Shown here in pieces: positions 1 to 7,397 of a stretch of 9,407 nucleotides of DNA. The position numbers and the translations under genes are program-made. Source of the DNA: Pseudomonadales bacterium (GTDB taxonomy: Bacteria > Pseudomonadota > Gammaproteobacteria > Pseudomonadales > Moraxellaceae); assembly GCA_013043915.1 (NCBI GenBank), contig JABEVH010000126.1, positions 1-9,407 on the forward strand, read 5' to 3'. The notes under the pieces are model-generated. The model did no database searches. It had not been told where the DNA came from and was given only the letters and a program-made list of their open reading frames with translations. Positions within the stretch are counted from its first letter, which is position 1. Every line of letters begins with the position of its first letter.

Positions 1-627
1 ACCAAACACTAAGCTCTTCAACGCACCATTCAGGATATCATGACGAAACTCCACCGAGGATTGCATGTGATTCCAGAACGAACCTTCATCAACACCCAGC
101 CAATCCACACCAACCATTTTTCCACCCAGAATACCCACCGCTGAAAAAATGAGCGCTAACAAGGGCATGCTGATAAATCCCGCCCAGAATCTCGGTGCAA
201 CGACCTGCCGCAAGGGATCAACACCTATCATTTCCATGCTAGAAAGCTGTTCTGTGGCTTTCATCAAACCAATTTCAGCGGTCAATGCAGACCCCGCTCT
301 GCCGGCAAACAACAAACCTGTAACCACCGGACCCAATTCACGCAGTAAAGTCAGCGAAACCATAGTACCCAGAGCCTGCTCACTCCCATACGTCACCAGG
401 ATGTTGTAACCCTGCAAGCCCAGGACCATGCCTATAAACAAGCCTGAAACCACAATAATGGAGAGCGACATAAAACCAATGGCATAAAGCTGTCGCATCA
501 GCAGGGGGAATCCTGTTGAAAAACGGGGGCGTTGCAAAAGGGCTTGCCCCAGAAATATCAGGGAAGCACCCAAACGCCTTAGCATCTCCAGCCAGAGTTC
601 GCCCCGACGCTGCAAAAACTCATGCAT
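1..627 (-). CDS. mlaE: MlaE, phospholipid ABC transporter permease (partial, C-terminus beyond window)
   Basis: Integral inner-membrane permease of the MlaFEDB complex, which moves phospholipids between the inner membrane and the periplasmic carrier MlaC to maintain outer-membrane lipid asymmetry. The 209 residues in the window begin MHEFLQRRGELWLE. They show an amphipathic N-terminal helix, a hydrophobic segment at about residues 49-72 (IGFMSLSIIVVSGLFIGM), and the family core at 95-150 containing RELGP, LLFAGRAGSALTAEIGLM and ATEQLSSMEMIGVDPLR, which closely match E. coli MlaE. Another hydrophobic stretch lies at about 151-172. The gene is open at the left edge, so about 50 C-terminal residues are missing compared with the usual ~260. 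The start ATG (625-627) overlaps the end of mlaF by 8 nt, indicating translational coupling. mlaD, mlaC and mlaB would be expected further left but cannot be seen. Identification is firm. Confidence 0.96.
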   Translation of the reverse strand, partial: MHEFLQRRGELWLEMLRRLGASLIFLGQALLQRPRFSTGFPLLMRQLYAIGFMSLSIIVVSGLFIGMVLGLQGYNILVTYGSEQALGTMVSLTLLRELGPVVTGLLFAGRAGSALTAEIGLMKATEQLSSMEMIGVDPLRQVVAPRFWAGFISMPLLALIFSAVGILGGKMVGVDWLGVDEGSFWNHMQSSVEFRHDILNGALKSLVFG

Positions 628-1432
628 GGCCGGTCCCTCCCAAAACCTGTTCACGGAAACTCGGTGCCGGGTAACGAAAACGCACCGGACCATCAGGTTG
701 ACCCTTTAAAAACTGCTGAATAAAAGGCGATGTCGACTGCCTTAACTCCTCGGGGGTACCTTCACCGATGACTTTGGCATCAGCCAGCACATAGATATAG
801 TCCGATATCGACAAGGTCTCTTCGACATCATGCGACACAATTACGGTAGTTAACCCCAGCGCTTCGCGCAAGGTACGAATCAACTTGACCAACACGCCCA
901 TGACAATAGGATCCTGCCCGGCAAATGGCTCATCGTACATCACCATATGGGGATCCAAGGCAATGGCTCGTGCCAAGGCAGCTCGGCGTGCCATGCCGCC
1001 GGAAAGCTCAGCAGGCATAAGCCTTTCTGCACCTCGCAACCCCACCGCTTCAAGTTTAATAGCCACAAGATTTTCTATGAGGTTTTCAGGCAACTTGGTA
1101 TGTGCACGCAGAGGAAATGCAACATTCTCGTACACATCAAGATCCGAAAACAAAGCACCACTCTGAAAGAGCATGCCCATCTTGCGCCGCACACGAAACA
1201 AATCATCCCGCCCCAACACGGCCACATTATCACCATCGACATGAACACTGCCGGCATCAGGATGCAGTTGCCCTCCGATAAAACGTAACAGGGTTGTTTT
1301 ACCGCACCCTGAAGGCCCCATGATGCCCGTTACTTTGCCACGAGCAATACTCACATTCACACCATCAAAAATGACATGGTGACCACGCTTAAACGACAGG
1401 CCTCGAATTTCAACAAGATTTTCGATAGTCAC
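620..1432 (-). CDS. mlaF: MlaF, phospholipid ABC transporter ATP-binding protein
   Basis: Cytoplasmic ATPase of the Mla phospholipid transporter; it works as a dimer beneath MlaE. All ABC motifs are intact in the 270-residue protein: Walker A GPSGCGKTT at 39-47, Q-loop glutamine 90, signature LSGGM at 143-147, Walker B MVMYDE at 163-168 with catalytic Glu168, D-loop at about 172-175, and switch histidine 201. The LSGGM form of the signature (Met instead of Gln or Glu) is typical of MlaF. The C-terminal extension (about 245-270, ending GGTGHA) fits the family, in which the tail contacts the partner subunit. The start is GTG; an in-frame TGA lies 15 nt upstream, so only GTG, CTG or ATT are possible starts. 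A weak Shine-Dalgarno-like TGGA lies about 8 nt upstream. It is the first gene of a leftward operon, divergent from kdsD. In E. coli yrbG lies between mlaF and kdsD; here it is absent. Confidence 0.96.
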   Translation of the reverse strand: MTIENLVEIRGLSFKRGHHVIFDGVNVSIARGKVTGIMGPSGCGKTTLLRFIGGQLHPDAGSVHVDGDNVAVLGRDDLFRVRRKMGMLFQSGALFSDLDVYENVAFPLRAHTKLPENLIENLVAIKLEAVGLRGAERLMPAELSGGMARRAALARAIALDPHMVMYDEPFAGQDPIVMGVLVKLIRTLREALGLTTVIVSHDVEETLSISDYIYVLADAKVIGEGTPEELRQSTSPFIQQFLKGQPDGPVRFRYPAPSFREQVLGGTGHA

Positions 1433-1466
1433 CAGCTTAATCCATCATGAATTAATTCAGGCCTGC

Positions 1467-1498
1467 ACTATACCACAGGCCGTAGCTGGCCAGTACAA
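1467..1498 (-). promoter_or_regulatory. Candidate extended -10 promoter for mlaFE
   Basis: Read on the minus strand, TGG-TATAGT (1467-1475) matches the extended -10 form TGnTATAAT with one mismatch. A possible -35, TTGTAC, lies at 1493-1498, but the 20-nt spacer is too long for a standard sigma-70 site, so the extended -10 would have to do most of the work. Transcription would start near 1460, leaving a leader of about 28 nt before the GTG start. Two CAGGCC direct repeats (1458-1463 and 1476-1481) flank the -10 and could be an operator. This is inferred from pattern only. Confidence 0.45.
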
Positions 1499-1579
1499 CC
1501 CAATTTTACGATACTATCCGCTTACTATTTGACGTCTTCTCATACGATCAGCAACCTGCCTTCGTCTTGATTTTCCATG

Positions 1580-1585
1580 TATAAT
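1580..1585 (+). promoter_or_regulatory. Candidate -10 box (TATAAT) for the kdsD-lptB operon
   Basis: A perfect TATAAT lies 28 nt before the preferred kdsD start at 1613. The best -35 is poor: CTGCCT at 1556-1561, 18-nt spacer, 3 of 6 consensus bases. Transcription would start near 1592, giving a ~20-nt leader. The box falls inside the coding region if kdsD is started at the upstream ATG (1577), which argues for the downstream start. Without a good -35 this remains a candidate. Confidence 0.4.
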
Positions 1586-1612
1586 CTCAGACTAAAATCT
1601 ACGAGCCTTCCG

Positions 1613-2584
1613 ATGAGCCAGCAAGATTTCATCTCCTCAGCACGCCGTGTAATTGACCTGGAGCGTCAAGCACTAGATGCCCTCCTGCCCGAATTGGGCG
1701 AGAGCTTTATGCAGGCTTGCCAGCTTATGCTTGGCTGCAAAGGACGCATTGTCGTGATGGGCATGGGAAAGTCCGGGCATATTGCCGGAAAAATTGCCGC
1801 CACACTGGCATCCACCGGCTCGCCTGCCTTCTTTGTTCACCCCGGCGAAGCTAGTCACGGTGATTTGGGCATGATCACGCGCCAAGACGTGGTACTGGCC
1901 CTCTCCAACTCAGGAGAAACGGCTGAACTACTCACCCTGGTTCCGGTACTCAAGCGATTAGGCTGCCCCCTGATCAGTATGACGCGTTCATCCGGCTCCA
2001 CGCTGGCACGGTATGCCGATATCAGTTTAATGACCGGCCAAGCTCAAGAAGCTTGCCCCCTGGGCTTGGCTCCCACGTCCAGCACGACGGCCAGCTTAGC
2101 TCTCGGTGATGCTTTGGCCATCGCCCTGCTGGAAGCACGCGGCTTTACGGTCGAAGACTTTGCGTTATCACACCCGGGTGGTGCGCTGGGAAGACAGCTA
2201 TTGCTTAAAGTTGACGACATCATGCATCAAGGTGATCAACTGCCACAAGTCACCGAGGACACCTCCCTGCGCGACACCCTGTTGGTCATGACTCGCCAAG
2301 GCATGGGCATGACTGCGGTGGTTGATGCCCAGGGGCATTTAAGCGGCCTATTTACTGATGGGGATTTACGTAGGACTCTGGACCGCCAGCTTGATTTTAC
2401 CCACACCATGATACGAGAAGTCATGACTCGCAACTGCCGCAGCATTTCACCTGGAACTCTGGCCGCCGAGGCTTTGCGTATCATGGAGGACCTTAAGATC
2501 AATGGGCTTATCGTGATTGATCAGGAGGGGCATCCTTTGGGCGCTCTCAATATGCATGATCTGCTAAGGGCTGGGGTAGTGTAA
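1613..2584 (+). CDS. kdsD: KdsD, D-arabinose 5-phosphate isomerase
   Basis: Interconverts D-ribulose 5-phosphate and D-arabinose 5-phosphate, the first committed step towards KDO for LPS inner core; cytoplasmic. The 323-residue protein has an N-terminal SIS sugar-isomerase domain (about 35-185) and two C-terminal CBS domains (about 205-260 and 270-323). Residues equivalent to the E. coli catalytic or binding set are present: Lys53 in GMGKSGH, His82 in SHGDLG, Glu105 after SNSGETA, and His187 in LSHPGGALG. The C-terminus NMHDLLRAGVV is nearly the same as in E. coli. I prefer the ATG at 1613: the upstream in-frame ATG at 1577 has no ribosome site and its first codons contain a TATAAT box, while MSQQDF aligns near the E. 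coli N-terminus. Only a weak GAG precedes 1613. The stop codon overlaps the kdsC start (TAATG). Confidence 0.96.
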   Translation: MSQQDFISSARRVIDLERQALDALLPELGESFMQACQLMLGCKGRIVVMGMGKSGHIAGKIAATLASTGSPAFFVHPGEASHGDLGMITRQDVVLALSNSGETAELLTLVPVLKRLGCPLISMTRSSGSTLARYADISLMTGQAQEACPLGLAPTSSTTASLALGDALAIALLEARGFTVEDFALSHPGGALGRQLLLKVDDIMHQGDQLPQVTEDTSLRDTLLVMTRQGMGMTAVVDAQGHLSGLFTDGDLRRTLDRQLDFTHTMIREVMTRNCRSISPGTLAAEALRIMEDLKINGLIVIDQEGHPLGALNMHDLLRAGVV

Positions 2585-3108
2585 TGGCTCTGAAAAAAAA
2601 AGCGGCGCGCATTGAACTCTTGGTTTTGGATGTCGATGGTGTACTGACGGATGGTCGCCTTTACTTTACAGAGCAAGGTGAAGAACTTAAAGCCTTCGAT
2701 ACCCAGGACGGTCATGGCATTAAGATGTGGAGACAATCCGGAGGACGCGTTGCCATTATCACCGGGAGACAATCCCAACTTGTCCTGCATCGAGCACGTA
2801 ATCTTGGCATAGATACGGTTATGCAGAGCCGCGAGGACAAGGGCATAGCCTTGCAGGAGCTTGCTCAAACTTACGAGCTTACGCTAGATGCTGTCGCCTA
2901 TGTCGGTGATGATCTTCCTGATCTCGCAGCCATGCGTCTGGCCGGGCTAGGTGTTGCCGTCGCCAATGCTCATTCTTGGGTGCGTGAACATGCCGATATG
3001 GTCACGACATTACGCGGGGGGCGTGGAGCGGTCAGAGAGGTGTGTGACTTTCTACTCGATGCCCAAGGCAAACTTGATACACTACAAGCTCACTACCTGG
3101 AACCCTAG
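2584..3108 (+). CDS. kdsC: KdsC, KDO-8-phosphate phosphatase (HAD superfamily)
   Basis: Removes phosphate from 3-deoxy-D-manno-octulosonate 8-phosphate to give free KDO, the last step before CMP activation. At 174 residues it is a compact C0-type HAD phosphatase without a cap domain; the family acts as a tetramer. HAD motifs are present: motif I LDVDGVLTDG with nucleophile Asp16 and acid/base Asp18, motif II IITGR with Thr60, motif III Lys86 in SREDKG, and motif IV YVGDDLPDL with Asp109 and Asp110. The C-terminal GGRGAVREVCDFLLDAQGKLD matches KdsC closely. The start ATG shares its A with the kdsD stop codon (TAATG), so translation is probably coupled; a G-rich stretch lies just upstream. Codons 4-6 form a run of nine A residues (2593-2601), a possible slippage site. 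It is shorter at the N-terminus than E. coli KdsC (188 residues), as in many other proteobacteria. Confidence 0.96.
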   Translation: MALKKKAARIELLVLDVDGVLTDGRLYFTEQGEELKAFDTQDGHGIKMWRQSGGRVAIITGRQSQLVLHRARNLGIDTVMQSREDKGIALQELAQTYELTLDAVAYVGDDLPDLAAMRLAGLGVAVANAHSWVREHADMVTTLRGGRGAVREVCDFLLDAQGKLDTLQAHYLEP

Positions 3109-3110
3109 GC

Positions 3111-3683
3111 ATGGACCTGAAAAACAGTGCCAGCCTTCTGGGTATATTTATCATGCTGGCATGTCTAGCCTATTTTTATGGTTACAAGTCAAGTGGCGAG
3201 CGCACTTTAACAGGCATAGGTTCATCACAAGCACCCGATTACCGTGTGACGGGAGCCGAATCCATGCTCACTGATGACAACGGCATCGTCATCCGCCAAG
3301 TGACCTCCCAATCCCTGGATCATTTCAGCCAGGGTGTTGAGCACTCCCTGTTGCAGACGCCTCAAGTCGTCATGTTTCAAGATGGTTTGCCTGCCTGGCA
3401 ACTCGATGCTGAGCAGGGGACCAGTCTGAGCAACAACTCACATCTTATTTTGAAGCAAAACGTGGTCGGCAAACGTCTGACCACACTGGCACGAGAAAAA
3501 CTGACCATTTCTACATCCTTGCTGGATGCCTATCCCGACTTGCAAGCCATCAGCACGGAGGTGGCTGTTCATATGGTATCCAGTCAGGGCGACACCGATG
3601 CCTTGGGCATGGATGCCAGCTTAAAAACCGGTGAACTTAATCTGCACCATAACGTGCGGGGAACTTATGTCCTTACCCATTAA
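3111..3683 (+). CDS. lptC: LptC, LPS export bitopic membrane protein
   Basis: Bitopic inner-membrane protein that accepts LPS extracted by LptB2FG and passes it to periplasmic LptA. The 190-residue length matches E. coli LptC (191). A single transmembrane helix at about residues 8-25 (SLLGIFIMLACLAYFYGY) follows a very short cytoplasmic end. The rest is a periplasmic beta-jellyroll (LptC/DUF1239 type), seen in the alternating polar and hydrophobic strands, in the LDAEQGTSLSNNSHLILKQN stretch, and in the conserved C-terminal end DASLKTGELNLHHNVRGTY. Sequence conservation in this family is low, so the assignment also rests on position between kdsC and lptA. The gene starts 2 nt after the kdsC stop with only a weak AGG upstream, so coupling to kdsC is likely. 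Its last 17 nt overlap lptA. Confidence 0.92.
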   Translation: MDLKNSASLLGIFIMLACLAYFYGYKSSGERTLTGIGSSQAPDYRVTGAESMLTDDNGIVIRQVTSQSLDHFSQGVEHSLLQTPQVVMFQDGLPAWQLDAEQGTSLSNNSHLILKQNVVGKRLTTLAREKLTISTSLLDAYPDLQAISTEVAVHMVSSQGDTDALGMDASLKTGELNLHHNVRGTYVLTH

Positions 3684-4251
3684 ATATCTTCTTGCCCTGC
3701 TCGTTCTCCCGGTCCCTTGTGCCTGGTCTTTGGACAGCGACCGCGACCAGCCTGTACAAGTTACGGCCGATTCAGCCTCATATAATCAAAAAAGCGGTTT
3801 GGCCATCTATCGCGGCAACGTCATGATCATACAAGGGACGATGCGTCTCTGGTCTGATCAACTGACGGTACAGACCGACAAAGATGGCAAAGTACAAACA
3901 GCCGTAGCACTCGGCAATCCAGCCCGTTACCAACAGGTGCAAGACCCGGCCAAAGGACCGGTCACGGCACATGCTCAGGAAATCGATTACGACCTGATCA
4001 AGGATGAACTGACACTGATCCATGATGCCCACATCAAACAAGATGACTCCTCTGCAGATGGTTCCATCATCCACTATCAGATACAGGCTCAACATATTGA
4101 TGCTCAAGGCGATAGCCAAGGTCGCGTTTTTTTGGTCTTTCCACCGCGAGACAACAGCAAAAACAGCAAAACACCTACCCCACCAGTACCAGCAGCGTCA
4201 GCAGTAGCACCACCCGTACATACAACCAATACAGGAGCATCTGGAACATGA
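3667..4251 (+). CDS. lptA: LptA, periplasmic LPS transport protein
   Basis: Periplasmic bridge protein whose oligomers carry LPS from LptC to LptDE at the outer membrane. The 194-residue precursor has a signal peptide, MSLPIKYLLALLVLPVPCAWS, with a likely cut after Ser21 (A-W-S, then LDSD). The OstA/LptA domain follows, with typical strands DQPVQVTADSASYNQKSG, AIYRGNVMIIQGTMRLWSDQLTV and ITAHAQEIDYD-like repeats. An in-frame ATG at 3631 gives a longer version, but only the start at 3667 yields a signal peptide, and GGGGAA lies 5 nt before it. The gene begins inside the lptC end (17-nt overlap), and its stop overlaps the lptB start (ATGA). The last ~35 residues are a low-complexity Pro/Ala/Thr/Ser tail that probably lies outside the folded jellyroll. 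Signal cleavage is inferred. Confidence 0.94.
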   Translation: MSLPIKYLLALLVLPVPCAWSLDSDRDQPVQVTADSASYNQKSGLAIYRGNVMIIQGTMRLWSDQLTVQTDKDGKVQTAVALGNPARYQQVQDPAKGPVTAHAQEIDYDLIKDELTLIHDAHIKQDDSSADGSIIHYQIQAQHIDAQGDSQGRVFLVFPPRDNSKNSKTPTPPVPAASAVAPPVHTTNTGASGT

Positions 4252-4973
4252 GCCTGTTACGAGTTGAAGGGCTGGAGAAATCATTTAAGGGGCGTACCGT
4301 GGTTCGCAATGTCAGCCTGAGCGTTGAGGGTGCCAGTATCGTAGGCCTACTAGGTCCTAACGGAGCTGGAAAAACCACTAGCTTTTACATGATTGTCGGG
4401 CTAATTCCCGCTGATCGTGGCCGCATCTATATCGATGACCGGGATTTATCCTTCCTTCCCATGCACGGCCGCGCCCGCGCTGGCATAGGTTACCTTCCGC
4501 AAGAGGCATCCATCTTTCGCAAACTGACCGTGGAGGAAAACATACTGGCTATTCTGGAAACCCGTCGGCAACTAAAACGCAAAGATCGCCATGATCGCCT
4601 TGACCATTTGTTGCAAGAGTTCCACATTGAACATCTGCGTAAAAATCTGGGCATGAGCTTGTCAGGGGGGGAACGCAGGCGCGTGGAAATTGCTCGAGCG
4701 CTGGCTCTGGAACCCTCCTTTATTCTGCTTGATGAACCCTTTGCCGGGGTCGACCCAATCTCGGTCAGCGACATCAAAAGCATCATCACTCATCTGCGAG
4801 ACCGTGGTATCGGGGTGCTCATCACCGACCATAATGTGCGCGAAACGCTCACCATCTGCGAAAAAGCCTATATCGTTAGCTCAGGCGAAGTCATTGCCGA
4901 AGGACCGCCATCGCATATTCTGGAAAATGAAACTGTCCGCAAAGTCTACCTAGGTGAACAATTCTCACTCTGA
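4248..4973 (+). CDS. lptB: LptB, LPS export ABC transporter ATP-binding protein
   Basis: Cytoplasmic ATPase dimer that powers LPS extraction by LptFG. The 241-residue length equals E. coli LptB. All motifs are intact: Walker A GPNGAGKTT at 36-44, Q-loop Gln85 in YLPQEASIF, signature LSGGE at 138-142, Walker B FILLDE at 158-163 with catalytic Glu163, D-loop at 167-170, and switch His195 in ITDHNVRETL. Glu163 and His195 have the same numbering as in E. coli. The start ATG overlaps the lptA stop (ATGA), and AGGAG lies 10 nt upstream. A run of seven G bases (4665-4671) sits in the signature codons. The 3' end overlaps the opposing protease gene by 9 nt. In most gamma- and betaproteobacteria rpoN follows lptB; here it does not. 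lptF and lptG are not in the window, which is normal because they usually lie elsewhere. Confidence 0.97.
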   Translation: MSLLRVEGLEKSFKGRTVVRNVSLSVEGASIVGLLGPNGAGKTTSFYMIVGLIPADRGRIYIDDRDLSFLPMHGRARAGIGYLPQEASIFRKLTVEENILAILETRRQLKRKDRHDRLDHLLQEFHIEHLRKNLGMSLSGGERRRVEIARALALEPSFILLDEPFAGVDPISVSDIKSIITHLRDRGIGVLITDHNVRETLTICEKAYIVSSGEVIAEGPPSHILENETVRKVYLGEQFSL

Positions 4974-7397
4974 GGCTCGCAAGGCCCCTGGTTCAGGGGT
5001 TTCGTCGCCATCATCCTCTTCATCCTTGCGTTCAGCTATCCGCCACATCTGTAACTGCTCATCCACAGCAGCAAACAGGCTGCCCGGTATAAATTCGCCT
5101 GTTTCCAATACACATCCTGCCGGCTGCCCCATCAGCAACTCCATAGCTTCAGTGGCTTGCGCTACCGCATACAAATGAAAACGACCTGCCTTGACGGCAT
5201 TAACCACGTCACTGCGCAACATAAGATGCCTGATGTTCTGCACTGGAATGATCACACCTTGTCCATGCAAGGGTCCCATGGCCTGACAAGCCGCAAAATA
5301 CCCCTCGATTTTTTCGTTCACTCCGCCGATGGGTTGCACTTCTCCGCGCTGATTCACCGAACCGGTTATCGCCAGTGCTTGGTTAACCGGTCTTTGTGCC
5401 AACGACGATACAAGTGCACAGAGCTCACCCAAGGAAGCACTGTCACCGTCCACTTCGCCATAAGACTGCTCAAACGCAATGCTTGCAGAGAAACGTAAGG
5501 CATGTTGACGACCAAAAACAGACTTCAGGTAACTTCCAAGAATCAATACCCCCTTGGAATGCAGAGCACCACCTAGGTCCACATCTCGTTCGATGTCGAG
5601 CACATCTCCCGAACCATAATGCGTAGTAACTGTAATGCGAGCTGGTTGACCAAACTCAAAACCTGCATAGTCGAGTACTGACAGGCCATTGACTTGCCCT
5701 ACTACCTGTCCCGTACAAGTGAACAGCTGTGAGCCTTCAGCAATATCCTGAAGAAAGTCACGGCGCAATCGGTCATGACGCGCTTCCATCGCGGCTATGG
5801 CCGCCTCAACATGTTTGGACTTGATGAGTCGGCTACGCCCTGCCTTGGCCAAGTGATGCGATTCACGCAGCAAATCAGCCACAGAAGCCGCATGCAATGC
5901 AATACGTTGCTGATCAGCAGCCCAGCGTGAACTTTCTTCAATCACGCGCGCGACCGCCGAACGATCCAAAGGCTTAAGCCCTTCTTTGTCGAGAAAATCA
6001 GCTAAGTAGCGGGCATATCCTAGTTCATTCTCAGCCGTACGATTCATCGTCGGTTCAAAATCAGCACGAACCTTGAAATAGTCCGAAAGTTCCGGGTCAA
6101 ATTGCTGCAGCAGATAAAAGGTTTCTCTATCACCCAAAAGAACAATTTTGACATGCAGCGGTATGGCATCAGCTTCCAGCGACAAGGTACCGGTCAAGGT
6201 CAACATCTGCTCTAAAGAAGAGAACTTCATCACTTTAGCATGTAAAGCACGTTTCAATCCCTGCCAGGCATAGGGTTGCTCCAGCACTTGCTCAGCCTCA
6301 AGCATCAGGAACCCACCATTAGCTCGATGCAAGGCCCCTGCCCGTATCAGGGTAAAATCAGTAGCGACCGTCCCCATGTAAGTGACCTGTTCTACATGTC
6401 CTAGCAAGTTGTAGTGAGTCGGCAAATCTTCCAGAATGACGGGAGCCCCCTGTTCAGGATCATGGCTGACGATGACATTAATCTGATAGCGCGAAGGGAC
6501 AAAGTTATCCGATGATACATTAGCTACCGCATCTTGCTGCTCACCCTGATTTAAAACCAGGTCAATGTTCTGGAGCACATCAGCCTGGAGACGTTCCAGA
6601 AAAGCCATAAAACGGGCATGTCCCCGATGTTTCTGGCGCAACTTATCCATCTCGGGGGCCAGGGCAGCCATGGCCACTTCCTGGTTAAGTTGGCGCATCT
6701 TGTCACGATTGATCTGCTCCTCACGAGTCAAGACTTTAGCGACCTTGCGTAAACGCCCCTCCATATCATCCATGGCCTGGCGCAGACCTGCTTGCGTTTT
6801 TTTGCTCAAGGCATTGAATTCTTCGATGCCCATGACCTCCCCCTCATCATTCATGGGAGAGAATCCATATCCACCCGGGGTTCGCAAGACCAACTTGACC
6901 TTCTTTTTTTCACCTGCTTGCGCCAGTTCAGAAAGCAGATCCTGCTGAGCTTTTGACAGCTCACCCTTGAGATTTTCCATACGTTCGTAGTACAGATCAT
7001 TCTCAAAGGCTGCTGCCATATTATTCGTCAGATTACGCCAGAGCTCTTGCAAGTCTTTTTTGGCGACAATGCCTTGACCCGCTGGAAATGAAATCGCCTG
7101 AGGACGCCGGGGATCTTCAAAATTATTGACGTAACACCAATCCTCAGGCGCAGGCATCGTACGTGCCCTGGCTTCGAGATGACGACGTATCATGGTGCGC
7201 TTACCCAGGCCCGTCGATCCCACAGCAAACAGATTATAACCATCGTGATTCATGGACAGTGAGAACTCTAGCGCCTTACGCGCTCTATCCTGCCCAAGAA
7301 AATCATTTTGTCCCACCACTTCACGGGTGTCCGCAAACGGCAGGGATGTTTCAGAAACTGGCCGGTAAAGCTGTTCAGGAGTCAGGGAAAAAGTCAT
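4965..7397 (-). CDS. LonB-like ATP-dependent serine protease (AAA+ / Lon-type protease domain)
   Basis: Putative cytoplasmic AAA+ protease of the COG1067/LonB-like family found in many Proteobacteria, distinct from classical Lon because it lacks the N-terminal LON substrate domain. In the 810-residue protein: Walker A GSTGLGKRT at 60-68, a long charged helical and probably coiled-coil insert at about 115-280, Walker B-like GGFLMLEAE at 361-369, sensor-like VLLGDRETF at about 419-427, a helical lid at about 455-540, and a Lon_C protease domain at about 560-775. The Ser-Lys dyad is Ser653 in GDSAS and Lys696 in GGVNEKIEG, 43 residues apart as in classical Lon. The tail is very acidic (KDEEDDGDETPE). 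I chose the ATG at 7397; a TTG just before it would add one residue. It follows the thioesterase by 15 nt, so the two are probably one operon. The physiological substrate is unknown. Confidence 0.92.
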   Translation of the reverse strand: MTFSLTPEQLYRPVSETSLPFADTREVVGQNDFLGQDRARKALEFSLSMNHDGYNLFAVGSTGLGKRTMIRRHLEARARTMPAPEDWCYVNNFEDPRRPQAISFPAGQGIVAKKDLQELWRNLTNNMAAAFENDLYYERMENLKGELSKAQQDLLSELAQAGEKKKVKLVLRTPGGYGFSPMNDEGEVMGIEEFNALSKKTQAGLRQAMDDMEGRLRKVAKVLTREEQINRDKMRQLNQEVAMAALAPEMDKLRQKHRGHARFMAFLERLQADVLQNIDLVLNQGEQQDAVANVSSDNFVPSRYQINVIVSHDPEQGAPVILEDLPTHYNLLGHVEQVTYMGTVATDFTLIRAGALHRANGGFLMLEAEQVLEQPYAWQGLKRALHAKVMKFSSLEQMLTLTGTLSLEADAIPLHVKIVLLGDRETFYLLQQFDPELSDYFKVRADFEPTMNRTAENELGYARYLADFLDKEGLKPLDRSAVARVIEESSRWAADQQRIALHAASVADLLRESHHLAKAGRSRLIKSKHVEAAIAAMEARHDRLRRDFLQDIAEGSQLFTCTGQVVGQVNGLSVLDYAGFEFGQPARITVTTHYGSGDVLDIERDVDLGGALHSKGVLILGSYLKSVFGRQHALRFSASIAFEQSYGEVDGDSASLGELCALVSSLAQRPVNQALAITGSVNQRGEVQPIGGVNEKIEGYFAACQAMGPLHGQGVIIPVQNIRHLMLRSDVVNAVKAGRFHLYAVAQATEAMELLMGQPAGCVLETGEFIPGSLFAAVDEQLQMWRIAERKDEEDDGDETPEPGALRASE
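4985..5002 (+). terminator. Terminator-like hairpin for the kds-lpt operon, inside the opposing protease gene
   Basis: CCCCTG (4985-4990), loop GTT, CAGGGG (4994-4999), then TTT. The stem is a perfect 6 bp and starts 12 nt after the lptB stop. On the opposite strand no T-run follows, so it would act only on rightward transcripts. The T-tract is short (TTTCGT), which makes its efficiency doubtful. The same bases encode the EPGA segment at the protease C-terminus. Confidence 0.5.

Noticed and set aside
1529..1534. TTGACG as a -35 box for kdsD.
   Set aside because: No -10-like hexamer occurs 16-18 nt downstream, and the TATAAT at 1580 is too far away.
3660..3666. GGAACTT, matching a sigma-E -35 element, at the lptC/lptA junction (sigma-E controls lptA in E. 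coli).
   Set aside because: No TCTnA-like -10 at the required 16-17 nt spacing, and any start would fall inside lptA. The G-rich part is better explained as the lptA ribosome site.
3631..3666. Longer lptA start at the in-frame ATG at 3631.
   Set aside because: The added 12 residues (MNLICTITCGEL) sit before the signal peptide and lie deep in lptC. The ATG at 3667 has a ribosome site and gives a normal signal sequence.
6565..6948. 127-residue plus-strand ORF opposite the protease gene, and similar antisense ORFs (for example 885-1166 and 4490-4789).
   Set aside because: They lie wholly within strongly conserved genes on the other strand, are rich in Ser/Arg/Trp as expected of reverse-frame translation, and lack ribosome sites or recognisable motifs.
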